Assembly: GCA_015039315.1 (NCBI GenBank)
Contig: WIDE01000104.1
Location: 46,046 to 110,045, forward strand
Source of the DNA: Clavulina sp. PMI_390
Taxonomy: Eukaryota > Basidiomycota > Agaricomycetes > Cantharellales > Hydnaceae
Direction of reading: 5' to 3'
Length of the DNA: 64,000 nucleotides
The position numbers and the translations under genes are program-made. The notes under the pieces were generated by a model, which saw only the letters and a program-made list of their open reading frames with translations, was not told where the DNA came from and did no database searches. This document shows positions 13,372 to 25,000 of this stretch, piece by piece; position 1 is the first letter of the stretch, and the number at the start of each line of letters is the position of its first letter.

Positions 13372-15166
13372 ATGCCCGCTTCCACGAGAACAAGCACCAA
13401 CTCGATCGGAGCCGCCGCATCGTCTGACGTTTTCAGCACCCTACCTTACGATATACATTTGGCAATAGCCTCTCACATTGATCCGCTATCTATCGTCGCT
13501 CTCACCAAGGTGCGAAAATATGCTCCCTTTTCATTTAACGCTTTGACGAAGCTATCCTACTTACCACAGACGAGCAAGGCTCTTCATGCATTACTCGCCC
13601 ATTCGCTCGCCGTATGGAGAAACTCAGTACAACTCCAGGCATTCCGAGACGGCATAGCACCATTCTCCTTCCCAATAAACTCTATGACGATAGAAGAACT
13701 TGTCCAACACTGTGCTCGACAGCTTCAATTGCGGAGTTTGATACACAAAGCGAGCACATGGCCCTCTGGCGACTTCGAAGACGTGCTTTCGAAAGATAAT
13801 TTACCAATGAGGTTCAGGATATCGCAAAACTCTGATTTCAAGCTTTCGGACGACAATGATCGCTCTGACTATTCGGCCAAACCAATTCAATTCACCAAGC
13901 TCCTTCCTGGCGGCAGATGGCTGGTAGGATGCATGCAACATCATCGCGTCGTGCGGACACTCTGTTGGGATTTGCAGACTTGCGCCTACGGGGAGCCCAT
14001 CTTACCTGCCTCCTTCATCGATTCGGGGAATCAACTACTTGAAACTATTAACTCTTGGGATGGGGATGTTGCAGCGCAGCCTCGTGATGATTACACGCGC
14101 GTAGCCGTTCTAGTATCTTATGGCACAGCCGATAAGTAAGTAGTAAGGATTTACTTTACGTCATTAATAGCATCAATAATCCGTTTCTTCCTTCTGTAGC
14201 GGCACTGCTGTCGAAGTCCTATTGCTCGCTTGGTTGCCCAACAGCACCCCTCGGTTCGAACGCTCAGGAACGTTACTGTTAGACCAACAACCTCATGAAC
14301 TCCGAATCTCTCTAGATGGGGACTTCGTGCTAGTCCAGAGAGGATTGATGATCCAGCTGTGGGAGTGGACGAAGGGTCAGGATAAGGTCATGGAATCTAT
14401 CTTACCAGTTCGTTATGTGCCATTATTATGAGTGGATTTTCTCGTACTTACAATAACAAACCCTCAATGACTTTACTTCTAGAATGATACCATCGGCGTG
14501 GTGCTCCCATCCCCATTTCTATTGGCAATATCTGAAGACCTGCCACAGATTGGCTATTATCGGATTGATCACTCGGCTGTACATAAAGTTGGAGAATTCG
14601 ATCTCGCTCGTAATACATCGGAAGCCAATCGCCACATCGAAGATTGCGGGCTACTCGATACATGGGCTCCACCATCGCCAGCTCGAGTTTCTTTCCTGGA
14701 AATAGTGGAGAACAGTGATGACGACCCCATTGTCTATCATACTGTCCTCATTCCTCCCATAACAGAGTGGGATACTCTAACATCAGCGCGCATTTTGACC
14801 TCCTTCACCTCTTCTAATCGCGAGTATCAACCTCTTCCAGACCACCTTGGTGTCATTGGCTGGTCGACGGAGTTGTGGTCTCCAGTGTCCACAAATTCTC
14901 ACATTCCAGGATGTGTCCATATTTACAACAATACCGCACACTCAGCAACCTCCATCCCGCTATTGTCTACCGTCCCAAGTCCAGTCCCACCAATCGGATT
15001 GTTCACGATAACATTAATGAAAGCTGTGCAATTTTGCGTGCACTCAGGCCGTCTTCTCATTCAGATACACCCGAGCGCCAACCCGGATTTTATAACGAGC
15101 GTTTATGATCTCTCTGATGTAGGATCTTTTCTTCCAATTGAGGCCCTAACAGCATTACCGTTTTGA
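13372..15166 (+). CDS. F-box protein, LLPGGRW family, copy 1
   Basis: F-box proteins are the substrate-choosing subunits of SCF ubiquitin ligases. ATG 13372 leads to an N-terminal F-box (FSTLPYDIHLAIASHIDPLS, about residues 23-42), completed across a 62-nt intron by TSKALHALLAHSLAVWR. The rest is a roughly 450-residue domain with FTKLLPGGRWLVG followed by TLCWDLQTC, then short beta-rich blocks such as MIQLWEWTKG that resemble degenerate WD-like blades. Four exons join in phase: the introns begin at about 13510, 14136 and 14410. The stop is at 15164. The same architecture and the LLPGGRW..CWDL signature recur at 15743-17412 (-) and 47372-49149 (+). The target is unknown. Confidence 0.82.
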
Positions 15167-15742
15167 GTCATTATTTTTCTTCACTTTCTCCCGTGTTGTG
15201 GAGTGACGAGTTATGCCATTAAATATAGGAATAGCCCAAAGGAGTTGCCCAGATCAAGAGCTCGAGGGCAGCGAGTTGTAGGACCCCAATACACTGCCGT
15301 AGATGCGAGCAAGTGGCCGTATAGATCAGTAGGATATACAATTAGCCCGGCTGATAGGGGGGTATGGGTGATGATACTGCTGCATTAAACCAGGGGGTTG
15401 TGAGAAACGAGAGGAAATGGAAGGCTTGGTCCAATTTACAGCAGATATAAGCCAAGTATATCTATTCTTGTCAACGGACTAATATATCCTGCCGGTTTTT
15501 GTGGCGACAATAGTCCGAAGAAGATACCGGGCCTTCCGCATAGCCAAGAGGCTACAAAAACGCCGTCAACGAACGCTTCTCACGACAGCAGCGAGAGTAG
15601 CTGCCAATTTACGCGGAGGGGACGTCCAAATGTACAGGTAAGCCACGGGAAAGAGCGACGAATGTGTTACACTCAAATGACGCTCACCCCAAATCGCGCA
15701 GACGAAGCACATAGGGTGATACGTAGCCCAACAACTACACAG
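15167..15742. other. space between two convergent F-box genes
   Basis: The shared 3' region of the two convergent genes. A plus-strand frame without an ATG is open for about 400 bases to TAA at 15809, running antisense into the end of the reverse gene. An overlapping frame is strongly basic (VRRRYRAFRIAKR) and can be spliced by GTAAGCC..CGCGCAG to a near stop. Neither is recognised, and both may be chance or remnants. Confidence 0.3.
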
Positions 15743-17412
15743 CTACGACCACCGGTATCGCCGGAACCACATCAGCTGGCGGCTCGACGTGGCACGAACG
15801 TCCCAAACTAAAAACGTCCCTGAGTGAATACAGCTATGTAGCGGAGCTGATATCGTGGCCTGAGTGAATAGTGACGAAGCGGAGTGTGCTTGGACCGTTT
15901 GGAGCGACCAGCTCTGGGGAAAGCTGTTGCTAGCAGACCAAGGGTATAGTTTGGCCTCGACAAATTCTCCATCGCCGTTGACCCATATGGACGCGGGGAT
16001 GACGAATAATCCGTGAGTGGTTCTCCCAGTCACACCAGGAACAACACTCCATGGAAGTGGGGGTTCCTCTAATGAGCCCGAACCAGCCTTCCACTGAAGG
16101 ACGCCCCATCCACGTTCGGTCCAACCGAGAAAGGAGATGAGGATGTCATCAGCTGCTTCTGAACGCGCCCAAGTATCAGAGTTGAGAGCTTCAAGTTTAG
16201 TGACTGGGGTCGGATGAGGAAATTCGGGATATTTGGGAGGAGGGACGGTGGTGGTTTTCGTGACATATCGTGACTCGTTTTCGAGGTAGGTAAAGTGCAG
16301 AATTTGAAGATCGATGGTTCCTCCTTTTTGGCAGATTATGAAATGTCCTCTGAGGACAAAATATTGCGTTTCCTACATGAGCTGCGGTCAATTACTGGTG
16401 ATGCGAGGGCATGAAGCGTATCTCACTGTATCAAATGTAGTCTCACGTGCTTGCCTCCAGTCCCATAGGTGGAAGGTATGGCGCTCCGATAACGCACACA
16501 CCAGGTCTCCATCGAGCTGGCAACTTAATATACCGCCGAAGGGATGGTTCGGAATCACTCTCTCTGCGATCAACTTGAGCTCTAGCTCTACCTCTGATAG
16601 CCACGTTAGTGAGATAATCTCCTGGAACGTGACCCCGCCGACTCTAGAAGTGTTCGTGTCAGATCAAGGTATCATATAGGTGGCGGACTCACGATTCGAT
16701 GTTGGTAAGATATGTGATCAGACACGTTACGGTATCGTTATTGTCATCGTGCTGGACACAGAGATAGGGCTTCCCGAAACGACTGACATGATGCTGCGAA
16801 TCAATGAAGGCGATTGCATCATAAGCTTCGCCTTCTTCACTGATAGCAAGGTCCCAACATGATAGACGGATATGGCCACTTTGAATGATTTGTGATCCCA
16901 GTAGCCAACGCCCACCAGGAAGAAGGTACCGTGGATCGCATGGCGCCAAAGCCTCCTTGTTTCTCAATGCAAAGTGGAATTTATCGGATCGTATCAATAG
17001 CTCGGACTTGTAAAAATCAGTGTTGACATCCAGGGATAATGAAGTGAACACCCGATATGGGCGAGTGGCGAAAGCAGTCAACTCTGGAAGGGAGAGAGCT
17101 GTCGGAAGAGAGAATGGGGCTAGATGTGCAGCTCGTGCATCTCGATCGGCAATATGACGCCAGATGCCCAGCGAGTTGATGAGATAATTTCGAAGAAGCT
17201 TGCATGTCTGATGAAAATTGGGTTGCAAGGTTCAGCTCATTTGTCGATGGGATGGTGTGAAGGCCAGAACCATCTATGACATCAATCGACTGAAACTGAA
17301 AGCTCACCCAGCTGAGTCGTATCAAGGAAAGAGCATCAAGCTGAAGCGCGATTGAGTAGTAGATTTCGAGGGGGATCAGCGATGGCTCGTTTGGTTGTGC
17401 ACCTGTTCCCAT
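15743..17412 (-). CDS. F-box protein, LLPGGRW family, copy 2
   Basis: ATG at 17412 gives an F-box (SLIPLEIYYSIALQLDALSL) completed after an intron by TCKLLRNYLINSLGIWR. The signature YLLPGGRWLLG..RLSCWDL follows, then LTWLSEVELELKL and HTFHLWDWRQ, and a long last exon ending FRRYRWS with TAG at 15743. Four exons join in phase; the introns start GTGAGCTTT, GTGAGTCCG and GTGAGATAC. It is a diverged relative of copy 1, and the two genes converge tail to tail. It is probably an SCF adaptor with a WD-like C-terminal domain of unknown target. Confidence 0.8.
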
Positions 17413-17873
17413 CGTTTAGCGATTGAGTCGTTAGTGTGACCAAGTCCACAGTTCTTTTGAGCCAGGAATTGATGCGACTCTAATAGCTTTTTGTACTCAG
17501 ATGGATGGTTCGTTTTAGAAAGCAATCTGAGCAGGCTTGTATGGACACGGTGATTGTGATTGTGACTCGTTCAGCGCTTATGGAGGCGGCTTGGTGAAGG
17601 ATCATTGATGATGCGACAATACAAGGTACAATCAATCCTACAAGCTGGCACCAACATGGGCTTCGGAGGGCTACAATAAAAATTACAAAATGAGAGAGTA
17701 CGAATGGATGTAACGATGAGTTCCTTGGTATTGTTGCATTGAACGAGAAGGGGAATTGAAGGAGATTATTCTGCTAGGAACTCAATATTTAAGAAGAATG
17801 ACAGCGGGATGATCAGAGAATATGAGAAGAAGAAAAAACGGAAGATAATGCCATTCGATTAGAAAAACCCAAG
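17413..17873. other. intergenic
   Basis: Lies between the start of the reverse F-box gene and the end of the next reverse gene, so it should hold the F-box promoter. No supported coding sequence. Confidence 0.4.
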
Positions 17874-19850
17874 TTACCCAGAAGAATCTGCATCTTTCGT
17901 CTCGTGAGACTCTGGGTCTGCCTCAACAGATGGAGGCACCTCGTGAATGGGCGACAAAACTCCGATCATGCTCACCCTTCGGCCACACGACACGCGTCTT
18001 CCTCCGCCTCGTACTCCTCCTCCCCCTGGACTCACAGCATTGCAATCGTTGTTATCGTCCTGCACCACATTTTCCTCCTGCTCCTGCTGTTCTTGCTCAG
18101 CATCTTCTTCCCCAGCCGCATCCTCAGCAATCTCTTCAAGACTCCCAATACTGCTTCGACTTCCGAGGCTCCTAATAGCACTGGTCCCAAGCGAGGGAAG
18201 GGATGCTGAGATAGACAGTGGCGTCTGCGAACTACCACCAGCGCTGAACGTTCTGGTCAGCGGCACGCCCATTGTTGATGTCGGTTCTGGCTCCAGAGGT
18301 CGTGGACTTTGAGAAACGACGGGGTGGGGCGAGAGGGACGGGTTGAGGCTGTCTGTATGTGCCTTGGGGTCGTTTCCAGCTGATGCCTCTTCCCAACTTC
18401 CGACATTTCCAGCAAATATAGCGTCTCCCAAAGCCTCACCGAGTCCATGCGGAGCGCCGCCATAGCCATAGTCCAGCTCGAGTATATACTCTTCTTGCCT
18501 ACGTCCTGGTTCTGAGGTCTCTACAGAAAGTGCCGTCTTTGTCGCCATGCCGAGTCCACAGATGCTCTGTGGGAACGGCGAGGTTGGGCATTCTACATGA
18601 ATAAAAGTAGCAGGGCTCGACATCGTGCGCAGGTGGGTGTGTTGGGGGCTGTGAGCATAAGCATGCGGCGTAGAGAGCGGGGAAGGAAGTGTGTAGAGTG
18701 GAGGCGAGACGATCTTGTGGGACGAAGTTAGAGTGGGAGGATATGAGTCGAGTGGACTGAATGTAGTCTCGCACTCCGGCGAGGGGGTAACTGGGGGAAG
18801 ATCGAGGGGTTTGAGCAGGCGTGTGCGCGGCGGAGAGGTCGGACTTGAGGCGACTGTTGGGGAGAGAGCTAGATTAGAAAAGCCAATAGAACTATCAGGT
18901 TGCTTGAAACCGACGCCTTGTTCGAGTGATGCACGTCGTCCGTATGAGTGAGTTCGAGGAATCCGAGGAAAAGTAGCGGAAGACACGGGAAGAAATGAGA
19001 GGCCGGGAGGAGGGCTGGTTGGTGTGCGTGCGTCGGGAGGACCAGAAACGGAGCGGAAGCGGATAAGGTCTTCGAGGTTCTCCTCCCCTTCTACATGGTG
19101 ATCCAGGTCTTCGGAGCTAGGCTTCTTTGAGTTTGTTGCTGAGGAAAGGCCGACAAGACCTAGTGTGCCTGCCTTGCTGCTAGCTGCATTGGACTTCTGA
19201 TTGTATGAGGGAGTGATGGAGACATTGAGAGGGACGGGGCGATTGGGACGTTGTTTGTGCGTATTAGGAGAGGGTGCAGCATCAAGCGTCGATGAGAGGC
19301 GTAGGTGCAAACTTGGCCTCGCTGGCGGAGAACGCCTGCCCACAGTGTTTAAGACACGGGGATCAGAAGATGACATTTGGGCAGAATCGAGTTCCCCAGT
19401 GAGGTCAGGAGAAGATGTGGAGGAGGAAGCGCCGAACGCAGAAAGAGAGTCAGTGGTGAGGGAGGGACCCACTACAGGGCGGCCGATGGCCAGGGCCGCG
19501 CTGCTACTTTCATCAGATTGATCATATCCAGAGACAGTGCTCGTGTCACGTCCCAACCTTTCTTGATGGATGTTACCAGGCCTCAAGATCTCACCACCAA
19601 CCTCAACATCGACATCGGTGGTATCGCCATTCCCACTGGAAACAGAAGATATGCTAGAGGAAAAGAGAGTGGGGGTGGTAGAGAGACTGGTAGACGAGGA
19701 TGTGGACGAGTTGTAGCTTGGATCACGAACGAGAGGCTGGTCAGCGTTGGGAAGATGAGATTTGGACCCGTGAGCTGCCGCCTTGGAAGTGAGAACGACG
19801 CGTGCGAGGAGCTCCGACGCGAGCGCAACGCGTTTGGGCGTCGGATCCAT
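17874..19850 (-). CDS. long Ser/Pro-rich disordered protein
   Basis: A single uninterrupted frame of 658 residues from ATG 19850 (MDPTPKRVALASELLARVV) to TAG 17874. After a short N-terminal helix (ELLARVVLTSKAAA) it is low complexity, with Ser runs, many SP/TP sites and basic Ser motifs. The C-terminus carries an acidic Glu/Gln tract (about residues 590-612), a Gly/Arg patch and RRVSCGRRVSMIGVLSPIHE, with two RRVS protein-kinase-A-like sites. No folded domain is recognised. It is rare in this window as a long intronless gene. It resembles a phosphorylated regulatory or scaffold protein; function unknown. An upstream in-frame TTG at 19880 was not used. Confidence 0.7.
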   Translation of the reverse strand: MDPTPKRVALASELLARVVLTSKAAAHGSKSHLPNADQPLVRDPSYNSSTSSSTSLSTTPTLFSSSISSVSSGNGDTTDVDVEVGGEILRPGNIHQERLGRDTSTVSGYDQSDESSSAALAIGRPVVGPSLTTDSLSAFGASSSTSSPDLTGELDSAQMSSSDPRVLNTVGRRSPPARPSLHLRLSSTLDAAPSPNTHKQRPNRPVPLNVSITPSYNQKSNAASSKAGTLGLVGLSSATNSKKPSSEDLDHHVEGEENLEDLIRFRSVSGPPDARTPTSPPPGLSFLPVSSATFPRIPRTHSYGRRASLEQGVGFKQPDSSIGFSNLALSPTVASSPTSPPRTRLLKPLDLPPVTPSPECETTFSPLDSYPPTLTSSHKIVSPPLYTLPSPLSTPHAYAHSPQHTHLRTMSSPATFIHVECPTSPFPQSICGLGMATKTALSVETSEPGRRQEEYILELDYGYGGAPHGLGEALGDAIFAGNVGSWEEASAGNDPKAHTDSLNPSLSPHPVVSQSPRPLEPEPTSTMGVPLTRTFSAGGSSQTPLSISASLPSLGTSAIRSLGSRSSIGSLEEIAEDAAGEEDAEQEQQEQEENVVQDDNNDCNAVSPGGGGVRGGGRRVSCGRRVSMIGVLSPIHEVPPSVEADPESHETKDADSSG

Positions 19851-20005
19851 TTCTGGCACCAGCGTGCAGCCTGCCTCCAACGCGCTCCAGTCAAAAAAAA
19901 GAAAGGAATGGGCAACGAGGAGATCGAGTTGATGTCCAATATGTGTGACGCTACGCGGGACCGAACCATGTCACACGCCGTCACCCCCTCCACTCGCTTG
20001 CCTCG

Positions 20006-21115
20006 ATGGACGAGATTGCAAACCATCCTCCGGCATACTACAGGTAACTTGCTAAGCGCAGTGTAGTTTTACTTGGCCTCCCCCGTAATCGAGATAAGGG
20101 TGCAGGCGTCCCTCTCAATGAATGTGGTACCCCATGAGCTGAGAGGCGGACTGAGACTTGACGAGCTTGGAACCCCCATGCGTTGATTGGATTATAGAAG
20201 ATGGTGGACATGGGTGAGTCGGCGTTTTCTCGCCTGTGAGTCACTAGTATCTTGCTTCATGCCAGCATTTCTCGCGCTCACGTTCAGTGATAGCTGCCTA
20301 ACCGCCATCTCTCCCTCGAGGAGCAAGGCATCCCTCAATGGTACGACATTGTACTAGGTGGGTCTCATCATCTCACCGTTGCTCTTATTACTCGACATTC
20401 ATTAACATTCTTTGATGGATCACTGGCCTGCGCTTCATAAACTATTCCGCCTGATCCAACACTCCTTCGACGACATCTTCGGTGCCTTCTTTGTACCTCT
20501 CAGACTTCACCCTAGCACCACTCGACAGCGGAATCAACAACTCAAGTGGGATCAGCATGTCGAATCGATCACGCTCAATACTAGCAACTTCATCGCATGC
20601 ATAAACGAGCAGTCCAGGTACGTGACCATTCCAGGTATCCGAAGAGGACCTCACATTCATTGAATTTAGTCCAGCACAATTACATTCGCGATGTTAGGCT
20701 CGCGCGCCCTGCGCTTGGATAAGTGATGGTCGACCAGGTCAAGAGCAAAAAGAAACGAATGCCGCCATTCAAGCTTATGCTTACCTTGCTCTAATCATAT
20801 CGTCGTCCACTTTCTTTCTCATGAATATTTTTTCATCCGTAATCCTCACCAAACATCGATTGCTACAGAAACTGTAACAATCTTGAAGAACTAGCATCGG
20901 CACCCCTCAACTAGTAAGTGCTGCCACTACCAGCAACACAGTAACTCTTGTTGATTAGGGACCATCTGTTAGTGCTATTGAATCTCCGAGCACGACACGC
21001 CAGGCATCTGCATCGAAGAAGTCAGTGGTGGGGGTTGGTGGTAGTCCGGCTGGTGATCCTCACAATTACGAGCGAAGACGAGTTGGCGGCATGATACGAT
21101 GATGTAGCCGGGAGC
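20006..21115 (+). pseudogene. MED7 pseudogene
   Basis: The start (atggacgagattgcaaa) is identical to intact MED7 at 26099. The first exon then decays: the frame is lost soon after codon 12, and the stretch ending gaagatggtgga is still alignable. The second exon is clear at about 20294-20357 (gaggagcaaggcatc). The third exon is the best kept (20413-20615), with DHWPALHKLF, SFDDIFGAFFVPL and NTSNFIACINE against DHRPALHKLL, SYNDLLGALLVPP and NATNFIACVNE. Relics of exon 4 (gaccaggtcaagagcaa near 20745) and exon 5 (about 20875-20930 and 21060-21110) follow. Several CpG sites of the intact copy read TpG or CpA here. No full frame can be made, so it is a dead copy. Confidence 0.88.
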
Positions 21116-21217
21116 CTCTTAGATTGAACAACAACAATGGAGGCCTTCAACCAGTGAACCTTCCAAACGCAATTGATTGCTCGAGCCTTCATATGCTGTT
21201 GCGCTTGCACATCTACC

Positions 21218-21415
21218 ATGAGGACTTACCTCTTTCTGTTCCATGCCCATCTCAACGAGCAGGCTGGAGCAATGCAGCTCGTCAGGGACAAATATGACAA
21301 GATATTCATGGAGTAGGACTATTTGCCCCGTCACATCGCGCCTGAGCCTTACGTATCTGCTCAAACCGCTTGGCCTTTATACTTTGTGCGTGACACGAAG
21401 CCAATCTCGACCTAA
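21218..21415 (+). pseudogene. unknown coding fragment with an in-frame stop
   Basis: From ATG 21218 one frame reads 32 residues (MRTYLFLFHAHLNEQ ... YDKIFME), a TAG at 21314-21316, then 32 more (DYLPRHIAPEPYVSAQ ... DTKPIST) to TAA at 21413. Composition on both sides looks protein-like. It could be a small gene killed by one nonsense change, or part of an exon whose splice sites are not seen. Not recognised. The corresponding place in the right unit shows no clear match. Confidence 0.25.
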
Positions 21416-22098
21416 CCGCAACGCTTCCTCATCATACCACTACCAACTGCTGCCGCCTCACTCTACCCCGCCCTCTTGCGCAGGTTTTAAGCCTCGCTGA
21501 CCTACACGCTCGTTTCACTTAATCGATCTTTCTCCTTTGACCCTAACCGTCTACCCCGTTTCCCTCGGGAATGTCATTCTCGGCCCTTCTGTTGGATTGA
21601 TGTCAACTCTGCTGGTATGAAGCCGATAGAGAGCGCTCACTGATTTCGCATCGATGACTTCCCCACACGAACATGTTGACGAGAAATTAGATATCAGAAT
21701 CAATGTGGAAAACCGTTTTCTATGTTGCTCTTGCTTGTGCATAGTCTCCTAATCATGCTGAGCGCCAATCAGTCATGTTGACGTGTGTAATGACGACCAA
21801 TGCATTTTGTGTGAGAAGCCGCGCTCAAACACCATTGTCCACCAACTAATGACATGCTCGTCTCCTCATTCGCCTTGACGTATTCGTTGCAAGAAACGGC
21901 AGTCTATCGTGAGAAATACGATTCAAGTCCATTTGAAATCACTGCCTTTGTTGAGAAGCGCTAGATATGTGAAGGCGATGATGGCCGCCATGAATGCTAG
22001 ATAACCAAGACTCTGCCCCTTCGCTCTTCCCTAACCCCCCAAACAGTCATATTACGTTTCGCCCACAAGTCTAAACCGCTAGGCTTTACTGAACTACG
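21416..22098. other. intergenic in left duplication unit
   Basis: Pyrimidine-rich, with no gene supported. The part 21851-21980 aligns with 28608-28705 upstream of the second kinase-like gene, so it is probably shared promoter sequence of the two kinase-like genes. Confidence 0.45.
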
Positions 22099-25000
22099 AT
22101 GCCAGTACGTTCTCTCAACCATCTTCCACAGGAGGATTTACTCAATCGCCTTGATCATCTTGCGCATTCTCGTGTTATCCAGAGAGATTCTTCAACCTTG
22201 GAAGATGATTCTACATTCATGCGAACTCAGCCGCAATCTGAGGTCAACAAGCTGATCTCATCTCTCCTCAGGGTTTGTGGCTATCAAATCTGGTCCATGA
22301 CTAGACTTCGAACCGTACACTTATCTAGTTTGTCAGGATCTGGAATCTTCTCCGCCTAGCGCTGAGTTCAAGGTCATCTTGGATCGTGTGAGATGTCTTG
22401 TACGACCCTCGCAATCTGTCTTTGAGCACGGCAAAAACAAGACTATGGCGACTGATTATGGTGAATCCGACAAGCTTGAGAAGGCTAGGGGCCAAGTATC
22501 GGTATATAATGGCAAACGAGGTGGCGTCCTGGTTACTCGCCAGACGTGGAAAGACGTGGATGAAGAGACGTTTGCGGTACGACGCCCAGCTTCAGCGAGC
22601 GACGCTTTCTCATAGCGGCCGATCAGATTATCAAACAGCACATGCTTTCCCTGTTATTCGAGATCAGGCACCCTCACATTCTAACAGTTGACGGTGCGAT
22701 AGCCAAGTGTGAGGTGTCTCCACGAGGTTCTTTTCACGCCTTTACGGCTCTGAACCCTCAGCTCTCCCCACAAAACTATATGGAAACTATTCCTTCACTT
22801 GGACGGCCGCTTGTTTGGATAAACATGGTGAGCAATTACCAATCGATCAATATAAGCAAAATGCCAATGTGATACTTGGAGTCAGGCAGCGTCGATTGCA
22901 TCCGCGCTTCACTACTTGCATTCTCCGCCTTTGTGTCTCCCTCACGGAGATGTGCAACTTGTAAGTAGCAAACCGCATAATCTGAGTACCTTGACTCAGC
23001 TTCAGTCATCGCACACTAGGGCAACATTCAAGTTAGTGCTAATGGGGCCGTAAAACTCGTAGATATTGGACTACATCGCATTGAAGGCGATATTCAGGAA
23101 CTCGAATGGGATCGGCTATCTACTGGGACCCCTCAGGCCTTCGCTTCCAGTATAGCGCCCACAGGTGTCAGTGCCAACCGAAGACACAGCAGGTTCCTCA
23201 AGTACGACAATGATTTTCTTTCAGTGCAGGAGCTCATCAATTTGTTCATAGAGATAAACGTGATTTTGGAACAACATTCCTGCATCTCCTTTGGTTCCCT
23301 CACCAGAATCTCTCGACAGATTGGTTAGTAGAAAACAAAGACACACCTGCCTTGGGCTGGTCACCGTCCAACCAGTCCACAGCATTCAACATTTTGCTAC
23401 CTTTTATCAATCTCCCCTTTGGCAACACTGGTGGAAAATACTCCAGTTACAAACAACCTGGAAAATTTCTCGATACACTGATTCAGCTCAAAAGCATGTC
23501 CCATGAGGTGGGACTAGAGCTCAGCTCGGTGGTGAATCCTGTTGAAACGTTTGTTGAACGATTCCACAGCTGGTCCCACATTACTGAATGGCGCGTGCCA
23601 TCCGTCACAATTTATCGTCATGTGAGCACTCACCAATTCCATATTTATTCCTCTGATTTTTGAGGGAAAACCTCTTTGCAGGCTCAAGATCAATTCTATG
23701 CCCTCTTTGCCATTGAATCCGATGGGGAACAGCTCTGGGGCGTGACCCAGAGAGCAATCCCTTCGTCTGTGGCCAAAGATACTATTGCTTTCTCTCGAGA
23801 TCAAGGTTCTTTATGCGGGGCTGAAGATGAGATCATCATGAGGGCCACATATGGGCACTTGAGGTTGCCACATGTATCTAGGATATTTCCTGGTCTAAGA
23901 GTTTACGCAAAGAAGTCATTGTAAGTGATTCCGCCCATCCTTTTATCTATTCGTTAGCATGGCTATACTCACAGTTAGATTTCAGACAATATCACCTCAA
24001 CAGCTGGTGGTATCTTATCGCCTTATCAACCGCGCTACGACCATACCGCACCGGTTGGGAGATTGCTCCAACCTTAGAGTGGGCTGAAAAGGCTGCTTCT
24101 GCCTTTGACGACCCTGTCGCTCGGGCAATTGCACAAACTGCCGCTAGAAAAGCTCACGCGCCGGATCCCCATCATTTTCCGTACATCGCCGGATCTGTTT
24201 CTATTCACGATTGGACTGTTCCGGCCGGGGCTCACCTAAACATAATGGCGACCAATAGTTCTCAACTTGACAGGCTACAAGAGGTGCACGATTCTTTTCT
24301 TAAGGGTGGTACCACAAAGACTCATGGGATTTGTTGAGTGATAGATTCTCCATGATCCACATGGAGATTTGAAACAGGAAGATCGGCCTCACATCCTACG
24401 CTTGCTTCAGGACCTTGTCTCTGAAACGGGCCGATTACCATCCTGTGTTCGAATCTTGGACGTCACCAAAAACAAGATTATCAATTCAGGCGGCGAAGCT
24501 GAAATTTGGGAAGCAACATTAGACGGTGAAACAGTAGTTGCTCGTGATCTTCTAAAACCTAGGAATCGCGATTGGTCATCATCCGAAGGACTCGAAATTC
24601 AGATGGTAGGTTTTCTGCTCAACCCAAGTTTCTACATATTCAATAGGGATCTGATAACGGCATCACAGGCAATCCGACGAGAGATTATTTCTCAAATTCA
24701 GATCTGGCATCCAAATGTGCTCCCCATTTGTGGAATCTCCTCAGGCCCAGATCACCCGCTCTCGATCATCACACCATTTGCCCCTAATGGGAACGCGTTT
24801 AAATTCCTGTCTGGTGTCCCTGCCGACAGTAGGGTCAACTCAATGCTCGGCATCGTATGTTTTTCCACTGGTGTTTTTCCTGTACCTTGTTGGTGCTAAC
24901 ATTACTTTTGGTTTCAAGCTTACAAACGTTGCCTCCGCCCTTGACTACTTACACGTGATGAAGCCATCAATCGTGCATGGCGATATTCATAGCGTACGTT

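Noticed and set aside
17904..20066. Several plus-strand ORFs opposite the Ser-rich gene
   Set aside because: They are shadows of a 658-codon reverse frame with strong Ser/Pro composition.
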